From Litsea cubeba (taxonomy: Eukaryota; Streptophyta; Magnoliopsida; Laurales; Lauraceae), in assembly GCA_012931725.1 (NCBI GenBank), contig CM022955.1:15053116-15117115 (forward strand): DNA of 64,000 nucleotides. The letters run 5' to 3'. Positions 47,101 through 59,385 of this stretch are shown here, in pieces. Numbering within the stretch: the stretch's first letter is position 1; each line of letters begins with the position of its first letter. The position numbers and the translations under genes are program-made. The notes under the pieces are model-generated. The model was not told where the DNA came from and did no database searches. It saw only the letters and a program-made list of their open reading frames with translations.

Positions 47101-48987
47101 TGTTAGGAATTTTGTGTATTGCAATTTGATGGATGCATTATCATTTAAATCATCATTTGAATTTTCACATGAGCATTAAATTAAGAAATCTTGAAATCTT
47201 GATTTTCACATGCATTGTTTTTAGAAATCTTGGTTCATGCATGTTTTGATTTTATACTTGGATGCAATTAGTTTTGAAAAGAATTTTTAAGAATCAAGCA
47301 AGCCATTGTTTTAAAAGTTTGAAATCTTTTTGGTTTTTTATGTTTCATGTTTTTAAGCCGCTTAGAATGATTTAAAACATGATTCCAAGCTTGATTTATT
47401 GGCCCAAAAAATTCCCAAGGAAAAATACTTTAAAATATGCAAAATATGCATTTTTGGGGGAATTGGTCCAGGGGACCCGGTCGACCCGCAATGTGGCCGG
47501 TCGACCGAGCCCACTGCGGGTCGACCGGGAAAGAGCCAACAGCTCTTTTTCAAACGGTCAGTTTTATGACCGTTGAAGCCCAGGTCGACCCGGGAAAGTG
47601 CAGGTCGACCGGGGACTCGCAGAAACCCACTTTTTGGGTATAAATGCTAGTTCATTCCTTAGCCAAATTTGAGGAACTTTTAGGCCCTCCTTGAGGTGTT
47701 TTGAGGCCAAAGAAAGGGGGATAAGCTAAGGGAGGCTAGAGGGTTATTAAGGAAAGCTAAAGCTTGGATCCATTAAGTTAAATCAACAAGTAGGCTTTAC
47801 TTTCCTAATCATATGTTTTCATGCTTTGTTTTAATTATTGGTAAATCGTTGTTAGCATGCTAAACTATGATTTGTTGTGTCCTTAACATGTTTATGTTTT
47901 GAATTGATTCATTGTTTTGGATGCACCACCATGATTCAAACCAAGTAGGACTCTAATTGGTATATCTATGTGAATCTTGTTTTAGAATCATCTTTGAAAT
48001 CATATGTAACATGATTCCTATACTTGGTTGAATCTTTGGTTGTTGTTTTTCATCATAAGAAAATCACTTTCAAATCTATCTTATGTTTTGGATTCAACAA
48101 CTTTATAAATCACATGTATTTGGTTTTAAAGTTTTACAACTTGTTTAAACATTGATTGGTATATCATTTTCAAGTTGTCTTTTTAATTACATGTGATTTG
48201 ACCTTTATTTCAATCAAATATATTTGTATGTTTTACACTTTCAAATACTTTAAGCATACGTTGAGCTTCAATGTTAATTTGATTGAAATCCATATGCATC
48301 ACATGTTTTGTTCTTTGATTTTCACAACTTGTTTAGAATACATAGGTATGTCTTTTACAAGTTACTTTTAACATGTGATTAGCATTTCCTCAATCATAAA
48401 TGTCTTGAGCTAAAACTTTCAAAAGCCTTTGGCATACATTTATGAGCTTTTATTTTCAAATTGATTGAGGACATCATGCATACACTTTGAGCATACATCT
48501 TTGCATTCATATAGTGTTTGTATGAATTAGATTTTCACTTTTATATCCGCCTATTTAAGAGGCAATGTATTGAGCCAAAATTGTAATATCCATCAAGTGT
48601 ATTATAGACACTACTTAGAGAGAAAACCAACATTTTGGTTGAAGAGGTTATTGCTTAGCCTTGAAAAGCATATTGTAAGAGGTTATTGCTTAGCCTAGAA
48701 AAGCATAGTTGTAAAGGTTATTGCTTAGCCTATTGAAAAGCATACATAGTGGAAATCCGGTGGGGTGTGAGGAACACAAGCCGGTAGTAGATGTAGGCAT
48801 TGAGGCCGAACCACTATAAATCATTGTGTTATGGTGTGTGCTATGTGGTGATTTTGTTTATTAGCTTCCGCATTTTGTTTGTTAATCATCACAAGTGACT
48901 AGTTAATTTAAAGAAGTTAAAATTGGTCACTAATTAGTAGCTCACCCTATTCACCCCCCTCTAGGGTTAGGATCCCAAGGACTTACA
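47101..48987 (+). repeat. LTR2 of the tandem array
   Basis: It lacks about 22 bp in U3, which removes one of the six GTCGACC motifs (near 47507), and has a few smaller losses near 48920-48955. Otherwise nearly identical to LTR3. Confidence 0.92.
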
Positions 48988-50965
48988 AGTGGTATCAAGT
49001 GGTATCAGAGCAAGGTTACTCCATTTAGGGCTTAAACACCCGGAGTTGATCCATATTTGCTTAAATCTAGATTTGAACCCTAGAGTTGTGTTTTATTGCA
49101 TATCTTTAGAATGATTTCCACTATGAGTGAAAATGAATTTTTCCTTCCTAGCTCTCTATTTCCCCTAAGAATCATTCTCACCACTCTAAAACTTTAGCAA
49201 GTTAAAACTCCAAGAGTTGGTGGGACCTCAAAGTAAACCCTCAAGGACAACCTTATCAAGACCTTAACCTTAAGGACTTGAACCTCACTAGACCAACCTA
49301 TTTTTTTTAGTCATATCTAATTGTTGGTCATGTTACATTTGCATTTTGTTTCTACATAGTCACATCTCATGAAATGCAATGTTTCTTTGTGATCATTTGA
49401 TTTTGTCTTCATGAACTTTCTTAGTTATATCTTTGGTTTTCAAAATCATTTGATTGCAATATCCTCATATAGATTTGCATTTTGTTCTCATATAGTTATA
49501 TCTATTTTAGTGCATTTCTATTTGATGATCATCAATTGATTGTGATTACAAAAGCTTTCTTAGCTAGTTTTTTCATGATCAATTGATGTTAGAAAATCAT
49601 TTGTTTGGATATCATAGTAAGATCTTTTAGAAAAACAAATGATTTGAATTAATTTGAATTTTCCATGATTTCTAAGTTGTACCTTCAAATGGAAAATTAT
49701 TGTTTTTGAAAGATCAACTTGTATGTTCTCCAAAGAAGTTATATCATTTAAAATGCAAGTTGAAAAATGATTTATGCCTCATTGATACATTCTTTGATGA
49801 GGATCGAAATTGATGTTCATCACTATGCTCATTAGTTATATCATTAAAAGTGATGAATATTCTTTTATGATGCTTGATCTTATATTTGTCACATTTCATT
49901 AGCATCATAATCTTTCATGTTTGCTTCCTCTCTTCCTCTTATAGGCAGATCTTATGACCACCATGTTTATGTGTTAATAATCTTGGTTGGTTAATGGTTG
50001 AGGTAGGCTTCATGTTTGAACTTCATTTCATTCATCTTGTGCACATGATAGTCATATTTTTTGATTGGATGAAATGATTTCAAAATTTACATAGCATATG
50101 TTTTTCATAGGTATATTGATTGATGCTATGTTGAATAAACCCCATTTCATCATGGATAGCTCTAATTTGGATTAACCCTAGTAATGATATTATGTTTAAC
50201 TCCATTTTAGAGTGATTGAGATAATAGTAATATCCTTTAATCTCAATTGGTATTCTTTATTCCAATTGGTATCCATGGTTGCTTTTCTCCATGACCTTGC
50301 TCTTAATCTTGGTAATTTGATCATATTGAGCTCTATAGTTAAATGAATCTAATCCTTTCCTTGAAGTTTACCCTCAATTGGTAAAACCATCTTCTTCTTG
50401 AACCAAATAGTTAAATCTTTGTCAAAAGTTTAACGAAATGAGAGAATGGATTAAGGGGGAGTATAAACCTTCTTAGGAAGTATTAGTTTTGATCAAATTC
50501 ACCATTGAATTGGCTTTATACTCTTAGACTACTACCATACATGATACATGTTATATATTTCATTTTCGATTTCTTTCGTTAACAGTACTAAAAGGTATTT
50601 TCCTTATGTCATGTGTGTAGGTACCTTTGCAATTTAATGTCAAAGGGGGAGAATATTCTAGATGTCAAAAGGGGAGAATATAGCCAATTTATCTAAGGGG
50701 AGATTTTGTATTATCTTCCAAAGGGGGAGAAGATGCATATCTTGCCAAAGAGAGAGAGTGCATGGTCAAAGGGGGAGAGTTGTTAGAAGACTAAGCTTGG
50801 GAGTTAAAGAAGTTGCTTGGCTAGAGAAGAAAAAGAACAAGAGCCCAAGCTAAGTCAAAGAAGCATCCAAGAGATTTCAAGACTTGTCCAGCTAAGGGGG
50901 AGCTGAAGACTAAGTGTGAAAATTCGGTGGTGAGTGAGTTGCCATCAAATTGCAAAGGGGGAGAT
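48988..50965 (+). repeat. Internal region 2 of the array
   Basis: Same length as internal region 1 and nearly identical. Primer site at 49000-49011. No protein domain. Confidence 0.9.
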
Positions 50966-52884
50966 TGTTAGGAATTTTGTGTATTGCAATTTGATGGATG
51001 CATTATCATTTAAATCATCATTTGAATTTTCACATGAGCATTGATTTAGAAATCTTGAAATCTTGATTTTCACATGCATTGTTTTTAGAAATCTTGGTTC
51101 ATGCATGTTTTGATTTTATACTTGGATGCAATTAGTTTTGAAAAGAATTTTTAAGAATCAAGCAAGCCATTGTTTTAAAAGTTTGAAATCTTTTTGGTTT
51201 TTTATGTTTCATGTTTTTAAGCCGCTTAGAATGATTTAAAACATGATTCCAAGCTTGATTTATTGGCCCAAAAAATTCCCAAGGAAAAATACTTTAAAAT
51301 ATGCAAAATATGCATTTTTGGGGGAATTGGTCCAGGGGACCCGGTCGACCCGCAGTGTGGCCGGTCGACCGAGCCCATGGACCCGGTCGACCGAGCCCAC
51401 TGCGGGTCGACTGGGAAAGAGCCAACAGCTCTTTTTCAAATGGTCATTTTTATGACCGTTGAAGCCCAGGTCGACCCGGGAAAGTGCAGGTCGACCGGGG
51501 ACTCGCAGAAACCCACTTTTTGGGTATAAATGCTAGTTCATTCCTTAGCCAAATTTGAGGAACTTTTAGGCCCTCCTTGAGGTGTTTTGAGGCCAAAGAA
51601 AGGGGGATAAGCTAAGGGAGGCTAGAGGGTTATTAAGGAAAGCTAAAGCTTGGATCCATTAAGTTAAATCAACAAGTAGGCTTTACTTTCCTAATCATAT
51701 GTTTTCATGCTTTGTTTTAATTATTGGTAAATCGTTGTTAGCATGCTAAACTATGATTTGTTGTGTCCTTAACATGTTTATGTTTTGAATTGATTCATTG
51801 TTTTGGATGCACCACCATGATTCAAACCAAGTAGGACTCTAATTGGTATATCTATGTGAATCTTATTTTAGAATCATCTTTAAAATCATATGTAACATGA
51901 TTCCTATACTTGGTTGAATCTTTGGTTGTTGTTTTTCATCATAAGAAAATTATTTTCAAATCTATCTTATGTTTTGGATTCAACAACTTTATAAATCACA
52001 TGTATTTGATTTTAAAGTTTTACAACTTGTTTAAACATTGATTGGTATATCATTTTCAAGTTGTCTTTTTAATTACATGTGATTTGACCTTTATTTCAAT
52101 CAAATATATTTGTATGTTTTACACTTTCAAATACTTTAAGCATACATTGAGCTTCATTGTTAATTTGATTGAAATCCATATGCATCACATGTTTTGTTCT
52201 TTGATTTTCACAACTTGTTTAGAATACATAGGTATGTCTTTTACAAGTTACTTTTAACATGTGATTAGCATTTCCTCAATCATAAATGTTTTGAGCTAAA
52301 ACTTTCAAAAGCCTTTGGCATACATTTATGAGCTTTTATTTTCAAATTGATTGAGGACATCATGCATACACTTTGAGCATACATCTTTGCATTCATATAG
52401 TGTTTGTATGAATTAGATTTTCACTTTTATATCCGCCTATTTAAGAGGCAATGTATTGAGCCAAAATTGTAATCTCCATCAAGTGTATTATAGACACTAC
52501 TTAGAGAGATAACGAACCTTTTGGTTGAAGAGGTTATTGCTTAGCCTTGAAAAGCATATTGTAAGAGGTTATTGCTTAGCCTAGAAAAGCATAGTTGTAA
52601 AGGTTATTGCCTAGCCTATTAAAAAGCATACATAGTGGAAATCCGGTGGGGTGTGAGGAACACAAGCCGGTAGTGGATGTAGGCATTGAGGCCGAACCAC
52701 TATAAATCATTGTGTTATGGTGTGTGCTATGTGGTGATTTTGTTTATTAGCTTCCGCATTTTGTTTGTTAATCATCACAAGTGACTAGTTAATTTAAAGA
52801 AGTTAAAATTGGTCATAATTGGTCACTAATTAGTAGCTCACCCTATTCACCCCCCCTCTAGGGTTAGGATCCCAAGGACTTACA
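50966..52884 (+). repeat. LTR3 of the tandem array
   Basis: 1919 bp. It keeps six motif positions, one of them mutated to GTCGACT near 51405, and one arm of the AACGGTCA hairpin is mutated. It ends ACTTACA and the Gypsy gag text resumes immediately. Confidence 0.92.
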
Positions 52885-54463
52885 CGTTGCCCTTATGGTA
52901 GGCACAAAACCTGGACTGGTCACGAGTGGAGGGATCGCCTGCCAAAGGGCGAGGCCATCTGAAGAATGGTTGAGATTTGACTTTGTTCATAACATGGTGG
53001 ATTGGCTCCTTGAAGACGATGCTCATAGACTGGCGGGCGTCGGAGGGAGGTCTAGCTCTCCTGCCGCCCCCAGACCGAGACGTTGAGGGTCTTGCCGAAT
53101 TGGAGACCCAGGCCTGCTTCGGTTCTTGCCTCTTGAATGGCTTCTTGTTCCGCTGCTGAAGCTGGTTACTCCTTTCCTTGGGTTCCGGGTCTGCTGTCTC
53201 GCGACCTTCCTCCTCCCGAGCTCTGATTTTGTCTTCCTCCCGGGCGATAAAGCGTTTTATCCGAGACATCAAGGCCGGTATGGAGGGAGTGGGATCTCCC
53301 GCCAAATCCTTCCGCAGCTCGTGCCCTGGTAACAGGGCATTCTGGAAGGCGAAAATCGCCACTTCTTCTCTGGTATCTTCGATCTGGCTGTAAATTACCC
53401 AGAATCGCCGGGCGAACTGGGTGAGGGTCTCGCCCTGCTTCATCTTTAGAGCGAGGATGTCGGCATCGGTTTTGGGGACGACGCTGTAGGCTTGGAACTT
53501 TTTCAGGAAAGAGAGTTGGAGTTCCTTCCAACTCGAAATAGACTTCTCTGGAAGGGCACAGAACCACTTCAGGGGGAGGTCGCTAAAACTAGAGGAAAAG
53601 ATTTTGCAGTTGAGATGGCCCTCGTTCCCCCAGATGGACATCTTTTGGGAGAAATGACGGAGGTGAGCAGACGAGTCACACAGTCCGTCATAGGGGACGA
53701 ACCGCAGGACTGAGAACTTCTTGGGCAAGGGAGTTCTCTCGATATCCCTGGTGAAGGGAGAGGCCCCCAGATCGGTGGGACCACATATCTTTTGCTAGTC
53801 GCGCATCTCCAGGTTGCGCTGGAGAGCTAGTTTGATGCGCTTGTCGAGCCGCCCCTGCTCGTCGTCCTTCTCTGGTGTCATTGCCCTTGGCTTCCGCTTT
53901 GCATGGCCTCGACCATGATGGCTATGAGCTCGCCCGTCGCGGCCACGATGGCTACGGGTGTTGCTCGAGCCCTCATCGTAGGCATGGCTGCGTTTTTGAT
54001 CCAGAAAGGCTCTTAGATCCTCTCAGGATGGCTGGACTACCTTGCTTTGGACAGCTCTCTTCTCTCCTTGGGGCTCTAAGGGCTGCCTTTGAAAGGCATT
54101 TTGCACCGCTCTCAGCTGCTGCTGGAGTTGGCTGATTATTCGCTCCTGCTCCTGGAGGAGAGCATTTTGAGCTGCGATGTCTCCTCCAGCATCAGGGGGT
54201 TGCATGTGGCGAGGCTCTTCCACCACCGGAGCTTTGCCTTTGGAAGGGTGATCACGTCGACGCTCCCCTCGTGGGGGAGGCGGGACTTCATCGTCAGAGC
54301 ACGAGGTTTCGAACCCCTCACGTAGAGAGGCTACGCGCTCCTCGCCTGCTGACGCGCCACGGTCCGCCGCGGGCCGTCCCTGAGGACGGACGTCTGCGAA
54401 CGAGTCAGGACGCGCGAAAGTTGCTCTCTGGGACTCTCTGCCTTTCTTAGCCTTCGGAGGCAT
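52885..54463 (-). pseudogene. Gypsy gag, two stops, truncated by the nested array
   Basis: One minus-strand frame starts MPPKAKKGRESQR at 54463. A basic and acidic N-terminal part with a Gln-rich coiled coil (QEQERIISQLQQQLRAVQ) is followed by an in-frame TGA (54023-54025), a basic RSHRGRDGRAHSHHGRG stretch and a TAG (53795-53797). The retrotrans_gag domain follows (FSVLRFVPYDG, DLPLKWFCALP, LTQFARRFWVIYSQIEDT). It ends in FCAYHKGN, the first half of the zinc-knuckle-like motif, where LTR3 cuts in. Both stops fit C-to-T changes of CGA or CAG codons, common in methylated repeats. Confidence 0.92.
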
Positions 54464-54517
54464 GGTTTTTGGGAAGATTGGGGAGGTTTGGAAGGTTGGG
54501 ATAGTGCTTCCCCACAG

Positions 54518-54526
54518 ACGGCGCCA
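54518..54526 (-). other. Gypsy primer binding site
   Basis: On the minus strand TGGCGCCGT begins two bases after the 5' LTR. It matches the 3' end of plant tRNA-Asp for nine bases, then diverges. Confidence 0.65.
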
Positions 54527-54528
54527 AT

Positions 54529-55417
54529 TGTAGGTGCAGAAAAATAATGACCCACAATAATCGGGGTGCCTTACAGGACTTATCCAAATGAAGAAGATAA
54601 CCTGCTGCCTGGAAGCCTGAAAGGAGAGAGCAAACGGTCAGAGGACCCTGGCCTGAGCGGCGCAAGGCTCTCCGATGCCTAAGTCAGTGAATGAACTGGA
54701 ACAAAGGAAGGAGAGGAAGAAGAGAGACAGAGTAACGGCTCCTTGGGTTGGATTGTGCGTACCTTGCATGTGAAATGCAACTCTATTTATAGACGATTTG
54801 GAAGATATTTTTGGACGATATCTTGGTGTGGGTCCTTTGACTTGTCAGGGAAATCATCATCAGCCCACAAAGTAATAAATGCGGTCCAGTCCAGCCCACT
54901 CTGCATTTAATGTCAGTCAGATCGGCCCATATCGCATTAAATGCGTGTCACGTTGGGCCAGATTGTGTTGGACGCCTTTGGCGGTAGGGTTACCATCGGA
55001 TCTATCCTTGGGCCTTGCCCTGATTTGGCCTCAGCTGCTGGATACCGCCCTGTCAGGGATCTGGCGAAGATTGTGGACGGCTGGATGTCGCATCTGTCTT
55101 ACTGGCTCGCGTCCCTATTCCTCCACATGTCCGATGACGTGGGGGGCGAGGGGCGTGAGTGGAGATTCTCTCCTTGCTTTGGCTTTCGTCCCTGCACCTT
55201 TGGCCGAGTTGGAGCTTTCGGCCGAGGTGGGCACCTGGGGCATCCGATCTCGGCGCTAGCGGCCTGGACCTGTCTGACTTCGGCTGGGGTCCCTGTCCGG
55301 GCAGCCAAGGTGAGTCTGGTGCCACGTGATCTCACGTGGATGGCACGTGAGATCGCTTAATCCCGTCTGATGGCCGTGATTAGCGTAATCCTGGAGCTTT
55401 GGAAATCTCCCCACACA
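54529..55417 (-). repeat. Gypsy 5' LTR (right copy)
   Basis: 889 bp, same length as the left LTR. The minus-strand TATA box is near 54785. Ends flush with the ATCAC target copy at 55418. Confidence 0.93.
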
Positions 55418-55996
55418 ATCACTGTTGCCTGAAAGCAAGATGTGCCCTGTAGCCAATTCATGATTGATGAGTAGTTAGCGTGTGATTAGAACAGAATGAG
55501 TAGATCATTCCTTGTTTGTACAGAATCATAAAGGTGGTGGAGAATGTCACTCATGAACTTGGAATGGAATGGTATGTTGTAGGGATTCATTATGTTTGTT
55601 TAAGTTAATCACACTCTATTAATTACTAAATAGAGTCCTAACTGCCTGATCGTAAAACCACCGAAAGGATGGTTGGAATAGGTCCATTCAAAATCAGCTC
55701 AAAGTTGTGATTATGGTTGCTCAATTTGCATATGTCCCTCATCTATTTGGATGGTTGGTAATGATTAACACTAGTTGTTTGAAAGCATATGGTTGTTCAT
55801 TTTTTGCTTTGTTTGAGACTCCAATTTTCTATCCAATGCCATGTTGTATGAATGGTTTCTGATGAACCCAAATAGATAGATGGGTAAGCCTTTGATGTTG
55901 ATGGTGAACATGAATTAGTGCTTTTTACCCAAACATCATTCGAACTGACCTAAAAATACTAAGTATGAAAGGATTAAGTACTAGGATCAAATTTGA
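55418..55996 (+). pseudogene. Native end and 3' flank of the MYB gene
   Basis: ATCAC (55418-55422) is the target duplication. The next bases complete the native end: Thr, Val, Ala and the stop TGA at 55430-55432, giving SIITVA as in MYBS3/KUA1-type proteins. The sequence up to 55996 is the likely 3' untranslated region and flank, with no other gene seen. Confidence 0.85.
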
Positions 55997-56004
55997 TTCT
56001 GGGG

Positions 56005-57694
56005 TAGGGGTGCTCATCAGGTTTTGAAATCCGGTCCAACCCGGAGACCCGGTCTGACACGGATCTTATCGGGCTGACCCGATAAAAAATTTATTGGACC
56101 GGGTTAAACCTGGCTGTACCTTACATAACAGGTCCGGGTTCGGGTTTGTATTTTATTGACCCAATAACAAATGAATTGAAAACAGAATTATAATTAGGGT
56201 TCTTTGTCTCTAAAGCCAAAGTGCCAAACGTAATTTTTCTCCTCAGACTTTCTCCTCTGCTTCCTCTGTGGCTCGCAGCCTCTGCTTGGTCCTTCTCCTC
56301 AGATCTACTCGCGCCTTCTCTTCTCTCTGCAGCTCCTTCTCGAGCTCCTCCTTCCTCCGTCGCCGTTGATGGAGCAGCTCTCGCAGGCGCAGAAGCTATT
56401 GCGGTCTGCGGATGCATAGAGAGGCGTGCGATTTCTCTGGATTGTATTCTACCAAATCTCTCTTCTTCTCTGAAAGGTTGGTTTTTTTTTTTTTAATTAT
56501 TATCTCTGGATTCGGTAGATCTCTTCGTGTTTTGCCGTCTTCTTCTTCTTCGGACCACTTACGAGCGGTGGTGGTGGAAGCGATCTCTCTCAACAGATCC
56601 CTTGGTTGAGCACAAACCCGGAGAGATCGGGATCATCTCTTCTCTGGGATCCCACACGAACATCTCCATAGGAGGGTAGTCTCCTCTTTCTCTCACTCTC
56701 TTCTCTCTACTTTTTCTTTTCTGATCGAAGTCGAATGGAAAAGAATGATAGCAGCAGCAATTGGGTTAGGTTAGGTTCCGTTTGGATGTGACCCTAACTA
56801 GTAACTGCCATTAAATCTATTACTTTTTTAGCAGAATTTATGTACCCCTATCTATTAACGAAATTGTGTTGATTAGATTTTGGTCATGTACAATTTTTAG
56901 CTGCTGAGACCTACATTGGATTTCTACCCCATTGACTATTATTGGAAGAGATTTTGCAGACCAAAATTCATTTGGGGTAGATGCTTTAAGTTCCTTGAAA
57001 GTTCTTCTCTTTGCAATTTACACATGGTTTTTTCTTGTTTTTCTTCAGCTTCTTCATGTCGTTGTTTGGATATTGGGTTTTCGATTTGTTTAAAAAAATT
57101 GGGGTTTTCGATCAAGGTGCTGCCTGATGATGCTGTGATAACAGGCTCTTTCCTGCACAGAAAGAGATCGATTTCAGCAATTTTCATAAGCGACGGAAAT
57201 GCATGCAGATGGACGGTAAGGATAGTTCCATTTCCCTACAAAGGAAGGAGGAATCAGGGTATTATTGTATTTTGAAAAGAAAAAAATGATTGCTGCTATG
57301 GAGTATGCGGAGCCCGCTGAGCAGCTAGAGCATCTCATGTTCATAAACATTATCATGCTTGTAATCTACGGTTCTGATTTAAGGCCATGGGCACATGAGT
57401 AAGCAATTCAGAGAGAGGAAAAAAAAATCACATCAACTTCGTGGCCATGTTGACACTTCCACTTGGCTAAAAATCCAATTCATCCGTACGTGTATTGATT
57501 TGAAAAATTGGAAGGTAAAGCCTACTGCAATTGATGATTCAGACTTTCCGGGTTACCCGATAACCCGGTTTTACTTAACAGGGTTTTACTTAACAGGTTA
57601 CCGGACTCCGGACTGGGTCTAGAGGTCTAAAAAAGTACCGGATCGGGTCTGATCCGGTCCGATAACCCGGAACCCGACCCGATGTGCACCCCTA
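56005..57694. mobile_element. Non-autonomous hAT element
   Basis: The ends TAGGGGTGCTCATC and its near-inverse GATGTGCACCCCTA are flanked by a perfect 8-bp duplication TTCTGGGG (55997-56004 and 57695-57702), the hAT hallmark. Subterminal regions are rich in CCGG and CGGGT motifs on both sides. There is no hAT transposase domain inside. The open frames near 56220-56500 are low-complexity and probably chance; the inside may hold captured host DNA. Confidence 0.9.
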
Positions 57695-57732
57695 TTCTGG
57701 GGTATAAATCAATGGTCTGGTCTAAATCCTCA

Positions 57733-59385
57733 GGGATCCAAAAGTTTTACCCATTTTGATTCATGGCATATATGATAAAAGATAGCCAAACGGCTCCTCA
57801 CATTCATTGAGCAAAAATGCTTCCAATGCAGAATTTAGATGGCCAATCAAACCATAAAAGATTGATAAAGACAGACATCTACATTGATACAGACAAAAAT
57901 TCCCAAGAGGACTCTTGTTGGAGACATCTTCAAATAAGACAAAACTTGTAGCTTGTAGCTACGCACATCTTCAAATAAGACATCTGAATTTCCATTTAAA
58001 CTTGTAATCACAGTATATCATTATCATCATGGAATACTTATCCAATCCATCCGGAAAAACTTATATAACTACAGCTATATTTTCAGAAAATAAAATGTTG
58101 AATTAACAAGTAACTACAGTTATATCATCATCGAATACTTAGTGTAGTTGCAAAATCACTTTAGCAAAGACAATGATATTAAGAGTAGCATCAATTGGTG
58201 ATACATTAATTGGCTTTTTAAAGATAGTTTGAATATGTTTAATGCAGGCTAACCACTCTACACAAGACCGAAGAGAACATGAAGGAAAGTAGCAAAATGT
58301 ATTTGAAGAGGTGCAACTTAGGGTTTTGGTTCCAAATATATCAAAATGGAAAAAGACATAATTTACTGATCACAACATAACTGGGAGAAGGCTTTGATGA
58401 TGACTGACCCCCAATAATATCAAATGAATTTGATTTTAGGAATATTTAAGAGAAAATAAACTATTATAGTTAAGAAAAGACGATGGAATCCCAAACAATC
58501 CTGACAGCCAATTGGCTTCCAGCCAATTTTTTTTTAAATTTCTTGACATATTTATCTCCATTCCACGATATCATGGAATATCATATTGTCTCCAATATCA
58601 TGAAATTTTCTTCTTTTTTTTTGTGAAATTTACATATTTGATTGTTTTATAATATCATGAAATGTTAGGTTATTCAATTCTCCTCTACTGTCATTACAAA
58701 GTGTTTTGACCCAGAGTCATTTTTCCCCGATCTTAATTGGTTTTTTTTTTTTTCAAAAAAAAAACAAAAAAACTGGCTTGATCTTAACTAATCCGCAAAT
58801 ATATATATATATATGGGGGTCCCACCAACATGCCACTAGGTTACGCCAAGTGTTTGAATTAGGGTTCTACAGCAGGATTCTGAAAACTAGGGTTCTGTTG
58901 TAGGCTTTTGAATGAGAGTTTCGTTTTCGTTGCAGATTTGAAAAGCAAGGGTTTTGAACAAAAGCAGCACTCCAAGATTTGGGTTTTGAAGAATCAGGAA
59001 TTAGGGTTTATTTGGTCTTGATGGAAGAGAAAGGCCTCATGGACGCCAAGAACATTCAGGAACTTTCTTTAGAGGGGCAAAATCACTTAGAAGAGACAAT
59101 TGGAGCCGCATTTCAGATCCTTTCGGCCATGAACGACGAGCTCTGCAATCCCGCTCTCTGGTCTACGGCCGCCGTCGCCACTCAGGCGGCCAACGGCATT
59201 GCAGATGCTTCCGATCCATCGCATCACATGGAAATGGGCGGCGGAGCGCTCGAAGACGCCCGCCTGCGTTATAAAAATGCGGTTGCTGCCTTACGGGCAG
59301 TTCTTACTGAGATTCCTAATTCTCTAAAGGTAAAAATTTTAAAGGTTCTGCATTTGAATGTTGCAATTCATTTCTTTTGTTTTTG
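57733..59385 (+). repeat. Segmental duplicate, copy B
   Basis: It aligns with the three pieces of copy A. It has neither the Helitron cluster (empty site at GACA/TCTTC, near 57928) nor the solo LTR, so it shows the state before both insertions. Confidence 0.9.

Larger units (their letters stand above)
42295..52884 (+). mobile_element. Tandem array of a non-coding LTR retrotransposon (LARD-like) nested in the Gypsy
   Basis: The order is a partial internal region (42295-43203), LTR1, internal 1, LTR2, internal 2, LTR3. LTRs are 1919, 1887 and 1919 bp; both complete internal regions are 1978 bp and differ at only about four sites by eye. No protein domain is present in the internal regions. An initiator-Met primer site and polypurine tracts mark it as a retrotransposon, probably a Copia relative. 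On the right the array meets gag exactly at the end of LTR3. On the left there is no LTR, and the Gypsy protease and reverse transcriptase start are missing, so a deletion took both. Confidence 0.92.
33703..55417 (-). mobile_element. Tat-lineage Ty3/Gypsy LTR retrotransposon with nested insertion
   Basis: LTRs of 889 bp lie at 33703-34591 and 54529-55417, flanked by the 5-bp duplication ATCAC (33698-33702 and 55418-55422). The element reads on the minus strand: primer site at 54518-54526, gag 54463-52885, then a nested array, pol 42299-39462, a tandem repeat, an antisense extra gene (35087-37494), and a polypurine tract next to 34591. A second, archaeal-type RNase H and the antisense gene place it in the Tat group (Retand/Grande/RIRE2 relatives). 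By eye the LTRs differ at about 20 of 889 sites (about 97.7% identity). All genes carry stops or frameshifts. Confidence 0.93.
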
